DNA of 64,000 bases from JAABUE01 sp037440925 (GCA_037440925.1 JBBITF010000011.1:1-64000); one strand, 5' to 3'. Counted from the stretch's first letter, positions 8,043-17,176 are shown. Numbers and translations: made by a program. Notes: a model not told the origin generated them from the sequence alone.

Positions 8043-8834
8043 ATGCCTGAAAAAGATTTCCTGTTCCTGCACCTACGCGACCTGCCCTACTTCCGCGCGC
8101 TGATCCGCGCTGTGGAAGCGACCTATTACCAGGACCTCGACCTGCCCGCGCCGGTCTATGACGTGGGCTGCGGCGACGGCCATTTCGCTTCGCTGGCCTT
8201 CAAGCGCAAACTGGATGCAGGGCTAGACCCCTGGCACGCGCCCATCCACCAGGCCAAACGATTTGGCGCCTACCGCTGGCTGGTGGAAGCCGATGGCGCC
8301 CGCTCGCCATTCCCCGACGATTATTTTGCCAGCGCCATCAGCAACTCGGTGTTGGAGCATATTCCGCATGTCGAAGCAGTGCTGGCCGAGACGGCGCGCG
8401 TGTTGCAGCCGGGCGCGCCCTTCTATTTTTGCGTGCCAAATCCGCGCTACCTTTCGGAATTGTCTATTTCACGTATATTAGGCAAGGCTTATACTGAATG
8501 GTTTCGGCGTATCTCGCGCGTCCATCACGCCGACGAACCAGAAGTGTGGCAAACCAGGCTGGAAAGCGCCGGTTTCGAACTGGTACGTTGGTGGCATTAT
8601 TTCTCTCCTTCGGCCATGCGCGTGTTAGAATGGGGGCATTATTTCGGCGCGCCAACCTTGCTGCCGCACTTGCTGACCGGCAAATGGCTCATCAGCCGCG
8701 CACGATGGAACCTGGCATTGACGGAACACTTCGTCAGGAAATATGCTTCGCCAGAGCCAGTAGAGGACGGTACGTTTACGTTTTATATTGCGAGGAAGCG
8801 AGGTAGGTACACAGGTACACACGTAAACAAGTAG
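8043..8834 (+). CDS. Class I SAM-dependent methyltransferase
   Basis: A 263-aa Rossmann-type methyltransferase. Motif I is YDVGCGDGHFASL near residues 38-50, and the later motifs read NSVLEHIPHVEAVLAE and LQPGAPFYFCVPNP. It resembles methyltransferases found in O-antigen or glycolipid clusters. The last residues (about GRYTGTHVNK) and the stop codon come from an 8-nt repeat array (8803-8890), so the natural C-terminus has probably been replaced or extended by repeat sequence. The following gene is a second methyltransferase in the same direction. Confidence 0.88.
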   Translation: MPEKDFLFLHLRDLPYFRALIRAVEATYYQDLDLPAPVYDVGCGDGHFASLAFKRKLDAGLDPWHAPIHQAKRFGAYRWLVEADGARSPFPDDYFASAISNSVLEHIPHVEAVLAETARVLQPGAPFYFCVPNPRYLSELSISRILGKAYTEWFRRISRVHHADEPEVWQTRLESAGFELVRWWHYFSPSAMRVLEWGHYFGAPTLLPHLLTGKWLISRARWNLALTEHFVRKYASPEPVEDGTFTFYIARKRGRYTGTHVNK

Positions 8835-8890
8835 ACACGTGGATACGTCTACCTGTCTATCTGTCTACCTGTCTACCTTTATACCTGCAC
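8803..8890. repeat. Octamer word array, inverted halves
   Basis: Eleven consecutive phased 8-mers such as GTAGGTAC, ACAGGTAC, ACAAGTAG, ACACGTGG, then ATACGTCT, ACCTGTCT, ATCTGTCT, ACCTGTCT. The right half is broadly the reverse complement of the left, so a long imperfect hairpin is possible. The array supplies the stop codon of the upstream methyltransferase (TAG, 8832-8834) and ends 19 nt before the next start. Confidence 0.85.
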
Positions 8891-8908
8891 CTTACTCAAC
8901 ACCTGACC

Positions 8909-9622
8909 ATGCCCTTCGACGAGCATTATTTTTCCACCCATACCTACCAGAACGTATCCTTTGCCAAATACAGCATGTACTGGTGGTCGAACCGTTTCTA
9001 TGCCATGCTGGCGCGCCGACATGGAAAGCGCGGTGGCCGCCTGCTCGAAATTGGCAGCGGACTAGGACATTTGGTGGGACAGTTGGAAGATACATTCCTC
9101 ACCTATGGCATAGATCTCAACCATTGGGCGGTCAAGCAATCCAAAAATGTAGCCAAAGAAACTGCCCTGCATACCGCTAGCGCTCAGGAACTTCCCTTTG
9201 CCAGCGGCGTCTTCGATATTGTGGTCATCAAACACATCGTTGAACATCTTCCGCAACCAGATAAAGCCATTGCCGAAATAGGTCGCGTGACCGCGCCGCG
9301 CGGAACGTTGATTTTATCCACCCCCAACCTGGAGTCCCTACTCAAGCCCTGGAAAGGGGAACGCTGGATCGGCTACCAGGACCCCACCCACATTTCGTTA
9401 CGGAAGCCGGCCGAATGGCTGGACATGATCCGCGCGGCAGGCTTTTCTCTACAGCGTGTCTTTGCAGACGGATTCTGGGACGTACCTTACATCCCCGTCA
9501 TCCCAAAGCAAATCCAGAAATTACTCTTTGGCTCGCTGGGCGGTTTGCAAGCCATGACCGGCCTGGTCTTCTTGCCGCCGCGCTGGGGAGAGAGTATCAT
9601 GGTGATTGCGAGAAAGCAATGA
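8909..9622 (+). CDS. Class I SAM-dependent methyltransferase
   Basis: A 237-aa methyltransferase with motif I LLEIGSGLGHLVGQL near residues 49-63, FDIVVIKHIVEHLPQPDKA near 105 and PRGTLILSTPNLE near 140. FADGFWDVPYIPVIPK marks the C-terminal cap. It is not closely similar to the preceding methyltransferase beyond the fold. Location at the head of the GT39/DUF2298 block suggests that it modifies a glycan or lipid, but no substrate can be read from sequence. Confidence 0.88.
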   Translation: MPFDEHYFSTHTYQNVSFAKYSMYWWSNRFYAMLARRHGKRGGRLLEIGSGLGHLVGQLEDTFLTYGIDLNHWAVKQSKNVAKETALHTASAQELPFASGVFDIVVIKHIVEHLPQPDKAIAEIGRVTAPRGTLILSTPNLESLLKPWKGERWIGYQDPTHISLRKPAEWLDMIRAAGFSLQRVFADGFWDVPYIPVIPKQIQKLLFGSLGGLQAMTGLVFLPPRWGESIMVIARKQ

Positions 9623-9642
9623 GCAGTTTTCAGTCATCAGTG
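9622..9642. repeat. Short heptamer array (NNCAGTN type)
   Basis: AGCAGTT, TTCAGTC, ATCAGTG in phase immediately after the stop codon of the methyltransferase, followed by a CCCCC/GGGGG hairpin. The words strongly resemble CAGT-containing heptamer repeats of cyanobacteria and the TCACTGG words at 12896-12923. Confidence 0.55.
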
Positions 9643-9678
9643 TTCCCCCATCGGGGGCCTTGCAATAAACGATAAGCA

Positions 9679-11970
9679 GTGGACGACGAGAGACAAAATT
9701 CTACCCCTAACCTGCCGCAAGAAGAACCCACAGTCCTGGATGTGTTCAAATCCATTTTCAAGGACTGGAGGTCGTTTTCCACCTTTCTGGCCTCTGTCTT
9801 CGACAGCCGGCGACGAGAAGAAATCAACCGCGTCCTGATCGTAGAGAAGGCCCTGCCGCCCATCGAGGAAGAGGCAATCTTGCCCCCTCCAACAGGCGCA
9901 GGCGCCTTCCCCTGGCGCTCCCTGCTTGGGCTGGTCATGGCGCTTCTGGCGCAATACATGTTAGAGCCTGTGGGCATCGTACTTGCGCTCGGAAATTGGC
10001 ACATCGAAAAGGCCGGGCAGAATATCCCTGCCGCGATAGGCATGTATGTTCTGGCCTTGACTTTGGTCGGCTGGGGAATTTTCAAACAAGAATGGGGACT
10101 GCCTGCCCGGCCGCCAGAACAGGACGGGAACGATCCGTCCACGGTACGTCTACTGCCGTTCCTGGCTTCCCTCGGCGTCTCGTATGCAGCCTTCTTGAGT
10201 TTCGATGACAACCTCTTCACCGCAAACAATGTCTTTCTATGGTTGACAGGAATGGCGCTGTTCGTCTTTGCCGTATGGCTGCCCTCTACCCGCCGCATTC
10301 ACCTGCCTCTCTCGCCCTACGCCCGCCGGCGCGCCCTGCTGTGGGGAGCGTTGCTGATCCTGGCAGGCGCCTTGGCGCTGTTCTTCCGCCTCTATCGGCT
10401 TGAGCAAATTCCATCCGAACCGTTTAGCGATCACGCCGAAAAAATTCTGGATATTTACGAAGTCACCCAAGGACAAACCCACATCTTCTTCACCCGTAAC
10501 ACCGGGCGAGAAGCCTTTCAAATGTATTGGACCATCCTGGTCAGTTGGATATTCGGCAGTGGTTTATCGTTTTCCAGCCTGAAAATCGGAACGGCCCTAC
10601 TCGGCTTGTTGACCCTGCCGTATGTGTACCTGCTGGGCAAAGAAGTGGGCGGCCAGCGCGTAGGACTGCTGGCTTTGCTGTTGACCGGCATGGGTTACTG
10701 GCCTAATGTCATCAGCCGCGTGGGATTGCGCTTCCCGCTCTACCCACTGTTTGCAGCGCCCACCCTCTTTTACCTGTTGCGCGGACTGCGCACACGCCAG
10801 CGCAACGATTTCATCCTGTCAGGCCTCTTCCTGGGGGTGGGCCTGCACGGATACAGCCCCATCCGCATTATACCGTTCGTGGTGATGGTTGCCATTGGGC
10901 TATATCTGCTGCACACACAATCGCAAAACGCGCGCAAAGACGCAATCGTATGGCTGACGCTGACAGGCCTTACCGCCCTGGTAGTTTTCCTGCCGCTGTT
11001 GCGTTACACGCTCGACAATCCCCAAGCCTTCTCCTATCGAGCGTTTTCGCGGCTTGGAAGCCTCGAGCAGCCCCTCCCGGGCCCAGCATATCAGATTTTC
11101 TTCTCGAACCTGTGGAACGCCCTGCGCATGTTCAACTATGACGACGGCGAAATCTGGGTACATTCGGTGACACACCGCCCGGCGCTGGACGTGGTCTCGG
11201 CGGCGTTGTTCTTGATAGGGACTCTGCTCACGCTGATACGCTATCTTCGCCGCCGCCACTGGCTGGACCTGTTCCTGCTCCTGTCCATTCCGCTTTTGGC
11301 AATGCCTTCGATTTTGTCCCTGGCCTTTCCAGGCGAGAATCCGGCCCTCAATCGCGCCGGGGCGGCTTACATCCCTGCCTTGCTGCTGGCAGCGCTGGCG
11401 CTAGACGGGTTGTTGACGGCAGTGAAACGTTGGGCGCCGGCCGGCTTCGCAAACGGCGAGCAAGCCACAGGCTCCGGCAAAAGACGCGCAGGCATCGCTT
11501 GGGGGCCGGCCTCAAGCCTGGCGTGGGGGATAGGGATCTTGCTGCTGTCTGCGTCCGCAATCCAAAACTACGACCTGGTCTTTCGTCAATATGCGCGTCA
11601 GTTCGACAACTCAGCGTGGAATTCTTCCGAGATGGGTGCGGTCATTAAGAAATTCGGCGAGACGTATGGCACGACCGAAACGGTTTGGATTGTGCCATTT
11701 CCGCATTGGGTGGATACGCGACTGCCGGGCGTATGGGCGGGCATCCCCAACCGCGACTTTGCCATGTGGCGCGAAAACCTCCCCAATACGGTAGAATTGC
11801 CTGGGCCTAAGTTATTCTTAGTGAAAGCCAACATCAATCAGCCAGAAAATAACGACCAGGCCACGCTGGACACCCTTCAAGCATTGTACCCGCAGGGCCG
11901 CCTGGAATTACATCCCTCGCGCGTTGAAGGACATGAATTTTGGATTTACTTCGTACCAGACCAGAAATAA
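9679..11970 (+). CDS. GT39-like membrane glycosyltransferase
   Basis: A 763-aa polytopic membrane protein of the dolichyl-phosphate-mannose-protein mannosyltransferase (GT39/ArnT-like, GT-C) type. Residues 1-70 are cytoplasmic, then around a dozen hydrophobic helices follow. After a helix near residue 230, the first external loop has RLEQIPSEPFSDHAEKIL, in which an Asp-containing motif stands where GT39 enzymes carry their catalytic acid. The tail (WIVPFPHWVDTRLPGVWAG) is a soluble domain. The start is a GTG at 9679 without a strong ribosome-binding site; internal alternatives are possible. It is followed after 6 nt by the 1662-aa fusion. Confidence 0.85.
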   Translation: MDDERQNSTPNLPQEEPTVLDVFKSIFKDWRSFSTFLASVFDSRRREEINRVLIVEKALPPIEEEAILPPPTGAGAFPWRSLLGLVMALLAQYMLEPVGIVLALGNWHIEKAGQNIPAAIGMYVLALTLVGWGIFKQEWGLPARPPEQDGNDPSTVRLLPFLASLGVSYAAFLSFDDNLFTANNVFLWLTGMALFVFAVWLPSTRRIHLPLSPYARRRALLWGALLILAGALALFFRLYRLEQIPSEPFSDHAEKILDIYEVTQGQTHIFFTRNTGREAFQMYWTILVSWIFGSGLSFSSLKIGTALLGLLTLPYVYLLGKEVGGQRVGLLALLLTGMGYWPNVISRVGLRFPLYPLFAAPTLFYLLRGLRTRQRNDFILSGLFLGVGLHGYSPIRIIPFVVMVAIGLYLLHTQSQNARKDAIVWLTLTGLTALVVFLPLLRYTLDNPQAFSYRAFSRLGSLEQPLPGPAYQIFFSNLWNALRMFNYDDGEIWVHSVTHRPALDVVSAALFLIGTLLTLIRYLRRRHWLDLFLLLSIPLLAMPSILSLAFPGENPALNRAGAAYIPALLLAALALDGLLTAVKRWAPAGFANGEQATGSGKRRAGIAWGPASSLAWGIGILLLSASAIQNYDLVFRQYARQFDNSAWNSSEMGAVIKKFGETYGTTETVWIVPFPHWVDTRLPGVWAGIPNRDFAMWRENLPNTVELPGPKLFLVKANINQPENNDQATLDTLQALYPQGRLELHPSRVEGHEFWIYFVPDQK

Positions 11971-11976
11971 ACGCAG

Positions 11977-14900
11977 ATGAACGCAAAGCAACGTGAAAAA
12001 CATCCCTGGCTATATGACATTTTAATCATTGCTGTGCTGGCCATAGCAGCCTTTTTGCGCTTGAACGGCGCAGACTGGGGCGAACTACAACACCAACACC
12101 CAGACGAATCCTTCTTGACCGGTGTGCTGGCCAACCTGCGCGCGCATGAATGCCTGGAAAAAGACCTCATCATCGAAATTTGCCCGCCGGAAAAGCAACG
12201 CTGGCTCGGGCTGGACGATTATTTCGACACTTCCACCTCCACCTTGAACCCGCACAATCGCGGCTTTGCCTTCTTCGTATATGGCACCCTGCCGATGTTC
12301 CTCGTTCGCTACACGGCAGAACTTATCGGCCAAACAGATTACGGGCAGTTGAAATTGCTCGGCAGGCAATTCTCCGCGCTGGCCGACGTGGGGACGATTT
12401 TTCTGTTGTATTTGATTGCAGCGCGGCTATACAATCGCCGCACGGCGCTGCTGGCTGCGGCCTTCTCGGCTTTTGCAGTCATGCAAATCCAACAGTCGCA
12501 CTTCTTCACCACCGACCTGTTCGTCAACTTGTTCTCCTTTCTGGCAATCTACTTTGCGGTGTTGATTGTAGAGAATAGAGAACAGAGAGTAGAGAGCAGT
12601 GAGGAGAAAGTAGAGAGTGGGCAACTCACCTCTCCCTCCTCCCACCTCTCCACTCTCCACTCTCCACTCTTTACTCTCTACTCTCTACTCTCTAATCCTC
12701 TTTGCCTCTTGAGCATTGGCTTTGGCCTTTCCTTTGGTATGGCGCTGGCCTCAAAGGTCAACATCTACCCGCTGGCGCTCTTGCTGCCCGCTGCATTCTT
12801 ACTAAGGCACTTCACGACCGAACGCAAAGAACAAACCACTGATCAAAAGCCGCCAAGCGAACCAAAAGAACAGCCATCAGCCGCCCGCTTTCTGCAATCA
12901 CTGGTCACTGATCACTGGTCACTGCGAAGTCCCCGAAGGGGAGTCACTGTTTGCCTGGTGCTAGGCGGCCTGGCAACCTTTCTAGCCTTCCGCGTCTTCC
13001 AGCCGTATGCCTTCGACGGCCTGCTTCCCAACCAGCAATGGCTAAACAATATCGCCGAACAGCGCGTGCAGGCGCGCGGCGACGCCGACCTGCCATGGAA
13101 CCTGCAATGGGCGCGGCGCACGCACTTGTACTCCTTCACCAACCTGACGGTATGGGGGCTGGGACTGCCCCTGGGCATCCTGGCGTGGGGAGGTTTCCTC
13201 ATTATGGGATGGCGCATCTTGCAGGGAGAACGGCGTCACCTGCTGCTGTGGGGTTGGACCGCTTTTTATTTCACCTGGCAATCGCTTCAATTCAATCCAA
13301 CCATGCGCTACCAGTTGCCCATCTACCCTTTGTTGGCGTTGATGGCCGCCTGGGTGGTGTTCGAACCGCTGGACGCCTCATCATCAAACATTGTACATCG
13401 CGGATTACGGATTACGGCTTACGCATTATCCTCCATCAGCCCGCTCGTTCTGATAGCCACCGCCGCCTGGGCCTTCGCTTTTCATAGCATCTACACTCGC
13501 CCAGAAACGCGCATAGCGGCTTCGGATTGGATTTACCAGAACGTGCCGGCGCCCATCAACCTCCACATCCAACTGGCAGATGGCTCAACCTACAATCAGC
13601 CGCTTCCCTTTCCGGCTGGCGCCGTGATTCAGCCAGGATCACCTTACGAGACCCCCTTCGACGCCCAGCGCGACGGTTTGCTGACCGAAGTGGCGTTGGG
13701 CCATTTGGCGGACTCGGCCGCCTCGGGTCCACAGACCCTCAGGCTGTTGGTGGCCGAGGAGCCGAATCCTCCCCTTGAACGGACGCTGGCCCTTGCCACG
13801 CTAACGGGCAATTTTGCCCCCACCGACGACCCGCGAGGCGCCTCAGCGGTCTTGAAATTGCAATCGCCGCTAGAACTCAAAAAAGGTCAGGTCTACTTCC
13901 TGCATTTCGAGACCAGCGGCGGGGCCTTGACGTTAAGCGGAGCAAACATCGCCAACGAGACCGATTACGACTACCCGCTGCCCTTCCGCACAGAATATGA
14001 TGGCTTTGGCGGCCTCTATCGCGGCGACCTGAACTTCCAGGTCTATTGGGATGACAACGCCGATAAACTGACACGCTTTGTCGAAACGCTTGACCAGACC
14101 GATTACATCTTCATCCCCACCAATCACCAGTACGCGCAGATTACCCGCCTGCCAGAGCGGTACCCCCTCACGACCGTCTATTACCGTGAGTTGATTGGCT
14201 GCCCTCCAGAACGAGACATCATCGAGTGTTACCGCGTGGCCGAGCCGGGCATGTTCCACGGCCGTTTGGGCTTCGACCTGGTAAAGACCTTTACTTCCTA
14301 CCCAACGCTCGGCCCCCTGGTCATCAACGACCAAGCCGCTGAGGAAGCGTTCACCTTCTACGACCATCCAAAAGTGCTGGTCTTCCAAAAGCGCGCCGAC
14401 TACGACCCGGCGCAAGTGCGAGCCATCTTGAACAGCGTTGACCTGAGCCATGTCGTCCACTTGACGCCGCGCGAGGCCTCACAATACAAATACAAGGACT
14501 TGATGCTTTCTCCAGAACGCTTGGCCGTTCAACGCGCTAACGGAACCTGGTCAGAACTGTTTGATTACGACTGGCTGCAAAACAAGTATCCGTTCCTCGG
14601 TCTGCTTCTCTGGTATGCTTTCATTTTTGTCCTGGGGGCGCTCACGTATCCTCTGCTGCGGCTGGCGCTGCCTGCCCTGGAGGAGCGCAGTTATCCGCTG
14701 GCGCGCACGCTGGGCCTTATCCTCCTGGCCTACTTCCCCTGGCTGCTGGGATCGCTGGGGGTAGTGTACAGCCGGGCAACCATCGGGTGGGTATTGGCCG
14801 CCATAGCGGGAGCAGGTCTGGGTCTGGGTTGGATGCGCAGGCAGCAATTGGCCGCTGAGTGGCAATCTAACCGCCGCTACTTCTTGTTGGTCGAGGCCGT

Positions 14901-16965
14901 CTTCCTGTCTTTCTTCCTGTTCGATTTGCTCATCCGTCTGGGCAATCCCGACTTGTGGCATCCGGCCAGGGGCGGTGAACGTCCAATGGATTTTTCGTAC
15001 CTCAACGCCGTCTTGAAAAGCGCCACCTTCCCGCCGTATGACCCCTGGTTTGCGGGCGGGTACATCAACTATTATTACTACGGTTTCGTGCTGGTCGGCA
15101 CCCCGGTCAAATGGTTGGGCATCGTGCCTTCGATTGCTTACAACTTTTTGCTGCCAACCTGGTTTGCTCTGACAGCCGTGAACGCTTTTGCAGTGGGGTA
15201 CAATCTCCTAAAAAGCCCCGCTCAGCGGCCTGTTTTGCCCGCCCTGGCCGGCCTATCCGCTGCGCTACTGATGACGGCGCTAGGCAACCTGGGGACGCTC
15301 CAGATGATTTTCCAGGCGCTGGCGCGGATTGCGGCGCCAGATGGCAGCATCACCGATACGCACTTCTTTCAACGGCTGATATGGGCCGCACAAGGACTGT
15401 ATAAGACGATTGCCCAAGGCGTGACCTTGCCTATTGGGCGCGGGGAATGGTACTGGAACCCTAGCCGCGTCATCCCGCCAGGCCCCGGCAACGAAATTAC
15501 CGAATTCCCCTTCTTCACTTTCTTGTACAGCGACCTGCACGCTCACATGATTGTCATGCCGCTGGCGCTCTTCGTCCTGGCCTGGGCGCTCGGCACACTC
15601 CTGGCGCGTGGGACGTCTTTGCTCTCACTGACCGTAGGCGCGCTGGCAATCGGGGCGCTGTATCCGGCCAACTTGTCCGACATGTACACATACCTGCCAA
15701 TAGGCCTGACAGCCCTGGTCTATACGCTCTGGCGCGCCGACGAGCCAGCCTTGCCGCGTTTTCTGCCGGGCGCGTCTCCCTCTGCCAAACGCGTGCTGTG
15801 GATGGCTCTCAGCGCTATGCTGCTACTGGCGCTATCGTTTGGCTTCTATGCTCCCTATCGCGCCGCCTATAGCCAGGCATACAGTAAACTCGACCCCTGG
15901 ACGGCCAGCCAGACGCCGCTTACTTCCTATTTTACTCATTGGGGTCTGTTCCTGTTTATCCTCCTTGCCTGGCTGATTTGGGAAACGCGCGAGTGGATGG
16001 CAACCACGCCGGTCTCGGCGCTCGGCAAACTGAAACCTTTCCAATTGCTCATCGAACTGGCATTGGTGCTTTTCTGCGTCGCTTTGCTATACCTGGCCTA
16101 CCGCAAGGTGTGGATCGGCTGGATTGCCCTGCCGATGGCCGCCTGGGCAGGACTCTTGCTGCTGCGCCCGCAACTCGCGGATACAAAACGCCTGGCCTTG
16201 TTCTGGATCGGGACGGCACTGGTCATCACGCTGGTCGTGGAACTGGTCACGGTGCGCGGCGATATTGGCCGCATGAACACCATCTTCAAATTCTACTTAC
16301 AAGCCTGGGCATTGCTCTCAGTCAGCGCCGGGGCGGCGTTTGCATGGACGTTATCTGCCGTTCCCCAATGGCATCCACGCTGGCGCAACCTCTGGCAGGG
16401 CGGGGTCATTGCGCTTGTTTCAGGAGCGCTGCTGTTCACCGTCACCGCCACCACTGACAAGGTCAACGACCGCATCAACCCAGATGCGCCGCACTCTCTC
16501 GACTCAATGGAATACATGGCGCATGCCGAGTATTGGGATTCCCAGACAATGGATCTCAGTCAAGACTACCGCGCCATTCGCTGGATGCAAGACCATGTCA
16601 CAGGCTCGCCGGTCATTGTAGAAGCCAACTGCCCCGAATATCGCTGGTGTTCACGCTTCACCATTTACACCGGTCTGCCCGGCGTGGTGGGCTGGAACTG
16701 GCACCAGCGCCAACAGCGCGCCCTCTTGCCACCCAACCTGGTCACCGAGCGGATAGACGCCATCGGCATCTTTTACACCACCACCGATTTGACCTTCGTC
16801 CGCGACTTCCTCACCCGCTATGACGTGCGCTATATCGTCGTTGGCCAACTGGAAACCATCTATTACTCTGGCGAGGGACTGGCAAAATTCCAACAACTCG
16901 ATGGCAGGCTATGGAAATCCGTTTACCACGACGCCCAAACAACCATCTACGAAGTCCTGCCTTGA
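11977..16965 (+). CDS. Giant membrane protein: GT39-like module fused to DUF2298 (Chlor_Arch_YYY)
   Basis: A 1662-aa protein. The N-terminal half (about 1-560) is GT39-like, with a first helix and the loop motif LQHQHPDESFLTGV near residue 40, followed by a soluble region (about 520-870). The C-terminal half (about 870-1662) is DUF2298, shown by ERPMDFSYLNAVLKS, FTFLYSDLHAHMIVMPLAL, GRMNTIFKFYLQAW and YTGLPGVVGWNW, all matched in the standalone DUF2298 protein at 18470-21079. Heptamer arrays interrupt the GT39 half in frame (12569-12694, 12896-12923, 13402-13429). The proteins likely handle lipid-linked sugars at the membrane; the reaction of DUF2298 is unknown. Confidence 0.85.
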   Translation: MNAKQREKHPWLYDILIIAVLAIAAFLRLNGADWGELQHQHPDESFLTGVLANLRAHECLEKDLIIEICPPEKQRWLGLDDYFDTSTSTLNPHNRGFAFFVYGTLPMFLVRYTAELIGQTDYGQLKLLGRQFSALADVGTIFLLYLIAARLYNRRTALLAAAFSAFAVMQIQQSHFFTTDLFVNLFSFLAIYFAVLIVENREQRVESSEEKVESGQLTSPSSHLSTLHSPLFTLYSLLSNPLCLLSIGFGLSFGMALASKVNIYPLALLLPAAFLLRHFTTERKEQTTDQKPPSEPKEQPSAARFLQSLVTDHWSLRSPRRGVTVCLVLGGLATFLAFRVFQPYAFDGLLPNQQWLNNIAEQRVQARGDADLPWNLQWARRTHLYSFTNLTVWGLGLPLGILAWGGFLIMGWRILQGERRHLLLWGWTAFYFTWQSLQFNPTMRYQLPIYPLLALMAAWVVFEPLDASSSNIVHRGLRITAYALSSISPLVLIATAAWAFAFHSIYTRPETRIAASDWIYQNVPAPINLHIQLADGSTYNQPLPFPAGAVIQPGSPYETPFDAQRDGLLTEVALGHLADSAASGPQTLRLLVAEEPNPPLERTLALATLTGNFAPTDDPRGASAVLKLQSPLELKKGQVYFLHFETSGGALTLSGANIANETDYDYPLPFRTEYDGFGGLYRGDLNFQVYWDDNADKLTRFVETLDQTDYIFIPTNHQYAQITRLPERYPLTTVYYRELIGCPPERDIIECYRVAEPGMFHGRLGFDLVKTFTSYPTLGPLVINDQAAEEAFTFYDHPKVLVFQKRADYDPAQVRAILNSVDLSHVVHLTPREASQYKYKDLMLSPERLAVQRANGTWSELFDYDWLQNKYPFLGLLLWYAFIFVLGALTYPLLRLALPALEERSYPLARTLGLILLAYFPWLLGSLGVVYSRATIGWVLAAIAGAGLGLGWMRRQQLAAEWQSNRRYFLLVEAVFLSFFLFDLLIRLGNPDLWHPARGGERPMDFSYLNAVLKSATFPPYDPWFAGGYINYYYYGFVLVGTPVKWLGIVPSIAYNFLLPTWFALTAVNAFAVGYNLLKSPAQRPVLPALAGLSAALLMTALGNLGTLQMIFQALARIAAPDGSITDTHFFQRLIWAAQGLYKTIAQGVTLPIGRGEWYWNPSRVIPPGPGNEITEFPFFTFLYSDLHAHMIVMPLALFVLAWALGTLLARGTSLLSLTVGALAIGALYPANLSDMYTYLPIGLTALVYTLWRADEPALPRFLPGASPSAKRVLWMALSAMLLLALSFGFYAPYRAAYSQAYSKLDPWTASQTPLTSYFTHWGLFLFILLAWLIWETREWMATTPVSALGKLKPFQLLIELALVLFCVALLYLAYRKVWIGWIALPMAAWAGLLLLRPQLADTKRLALFWIGTALVITLVVELVTVRGDIGRMNTIFKFYLQAWALLSVSAGAAFAWTLSAVPQWHPRWRNLWQGGVIALVSGALLFTVTATTDKVNDRINPDAPHSLDSMEYMAHAEYWDSQTMDLSQDYRAIRWMQDHVTGSPVIVEANCPEYRWCSRFTIYTGLPGVVGWNWHQRQQRALLPPNLVTERIDAIGIFYTTTDLTFVRDFLTRYDVRYIVVGQLETIYYSGEGLAKFQQLDGRLWKSVYHDAQTTIYEVLP
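12569..12694. repeat. Inverted heptamer array inside the GT39-DUF2298 gene, in frame
   Basis: Left arm 12569-12617: seven phased heptamers (TAGAGAA, TAGAGAA, CAGAGAG, TAGAGAG, CAGTGAG, GAGAAAG, TAGAGAG). Spacer of 28 nt. Right arm 12646-12694: CTCTCCA three times, CTCTTTA, CTCTCTA three times. CTCTCTA is the reverse complement of TAGAGAG. Total length 126 nt, exactly 42 codons, so the frame is kept; it encodes a Ser/Glu-rich then Ser/Leu-rich peptide that breaks up a membrane region. Confidence 0.9.
12896..12923. repeat. Heptamer array (NNTCACT type) inside the GT39-DUF2298 gene
   Basis: AATCACT, GGTCACT, GATCACT, GGTCACT in phase, followed by a CCCCgaaGGGG hairpin. It codes in frame for part of a hydrophilic stretch between two membrane helices. 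Confidence 0.75.
13402..13429. repeat. Heptamer array (GGATTAC type) inside the GT39-DUF2298 gene
   Basis: GGATTAC, GGATTAC, GGCTTAC, GCATTAT in phase. These words belong to the same TTAC family as the 20-unit array at 16964-17103. The encoded RGLRITAYAL sits just before a membrane helix. Confidence 0.7.
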
Positions 16966-17103
16966 GTTACGCATTACGTTTTACGTTTTACGTTTTACGT
17001 TTCACGCATCACGTTTTACGTTTTACGTTTCACGCATCACGTTCCACGCATTACGCTTTACGTTTCACGCATCACGCATCACGATTTACGCATCACGTTT
17101 TAC
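16964..17103. repeat. Twenty-unit heptamer word array (GNNTYAC)
   Basis: Twenty consecutive heptamers with no phase slip (140 nt): GAGTTAC, GCATTAC, GTTTTAC three times, GTTTCAC, GCATCAC and so on to GTTTTAC. Most fit G-N-W-T-Y-A-C. The array begins within the stop codon of the DUF2298 fusion gene. The period of exactly seven is independent of codon phase, so it is not a coding repeat. Confidence 0.92.
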
Positions 17104-17176
17104 CCACTCCATCCGCCTCACCTCAACACCCAACCTAACGCCTGACGCCCGCGCCCTTGAACCCGGAACTTGAAAA

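Noticed and set aside
16964..17103. Possible CRISPR array
   Set aside because: The units are 7 nt with no spacers; nothing like 25-35 nt repeats with unique spacers or cas genes is present.
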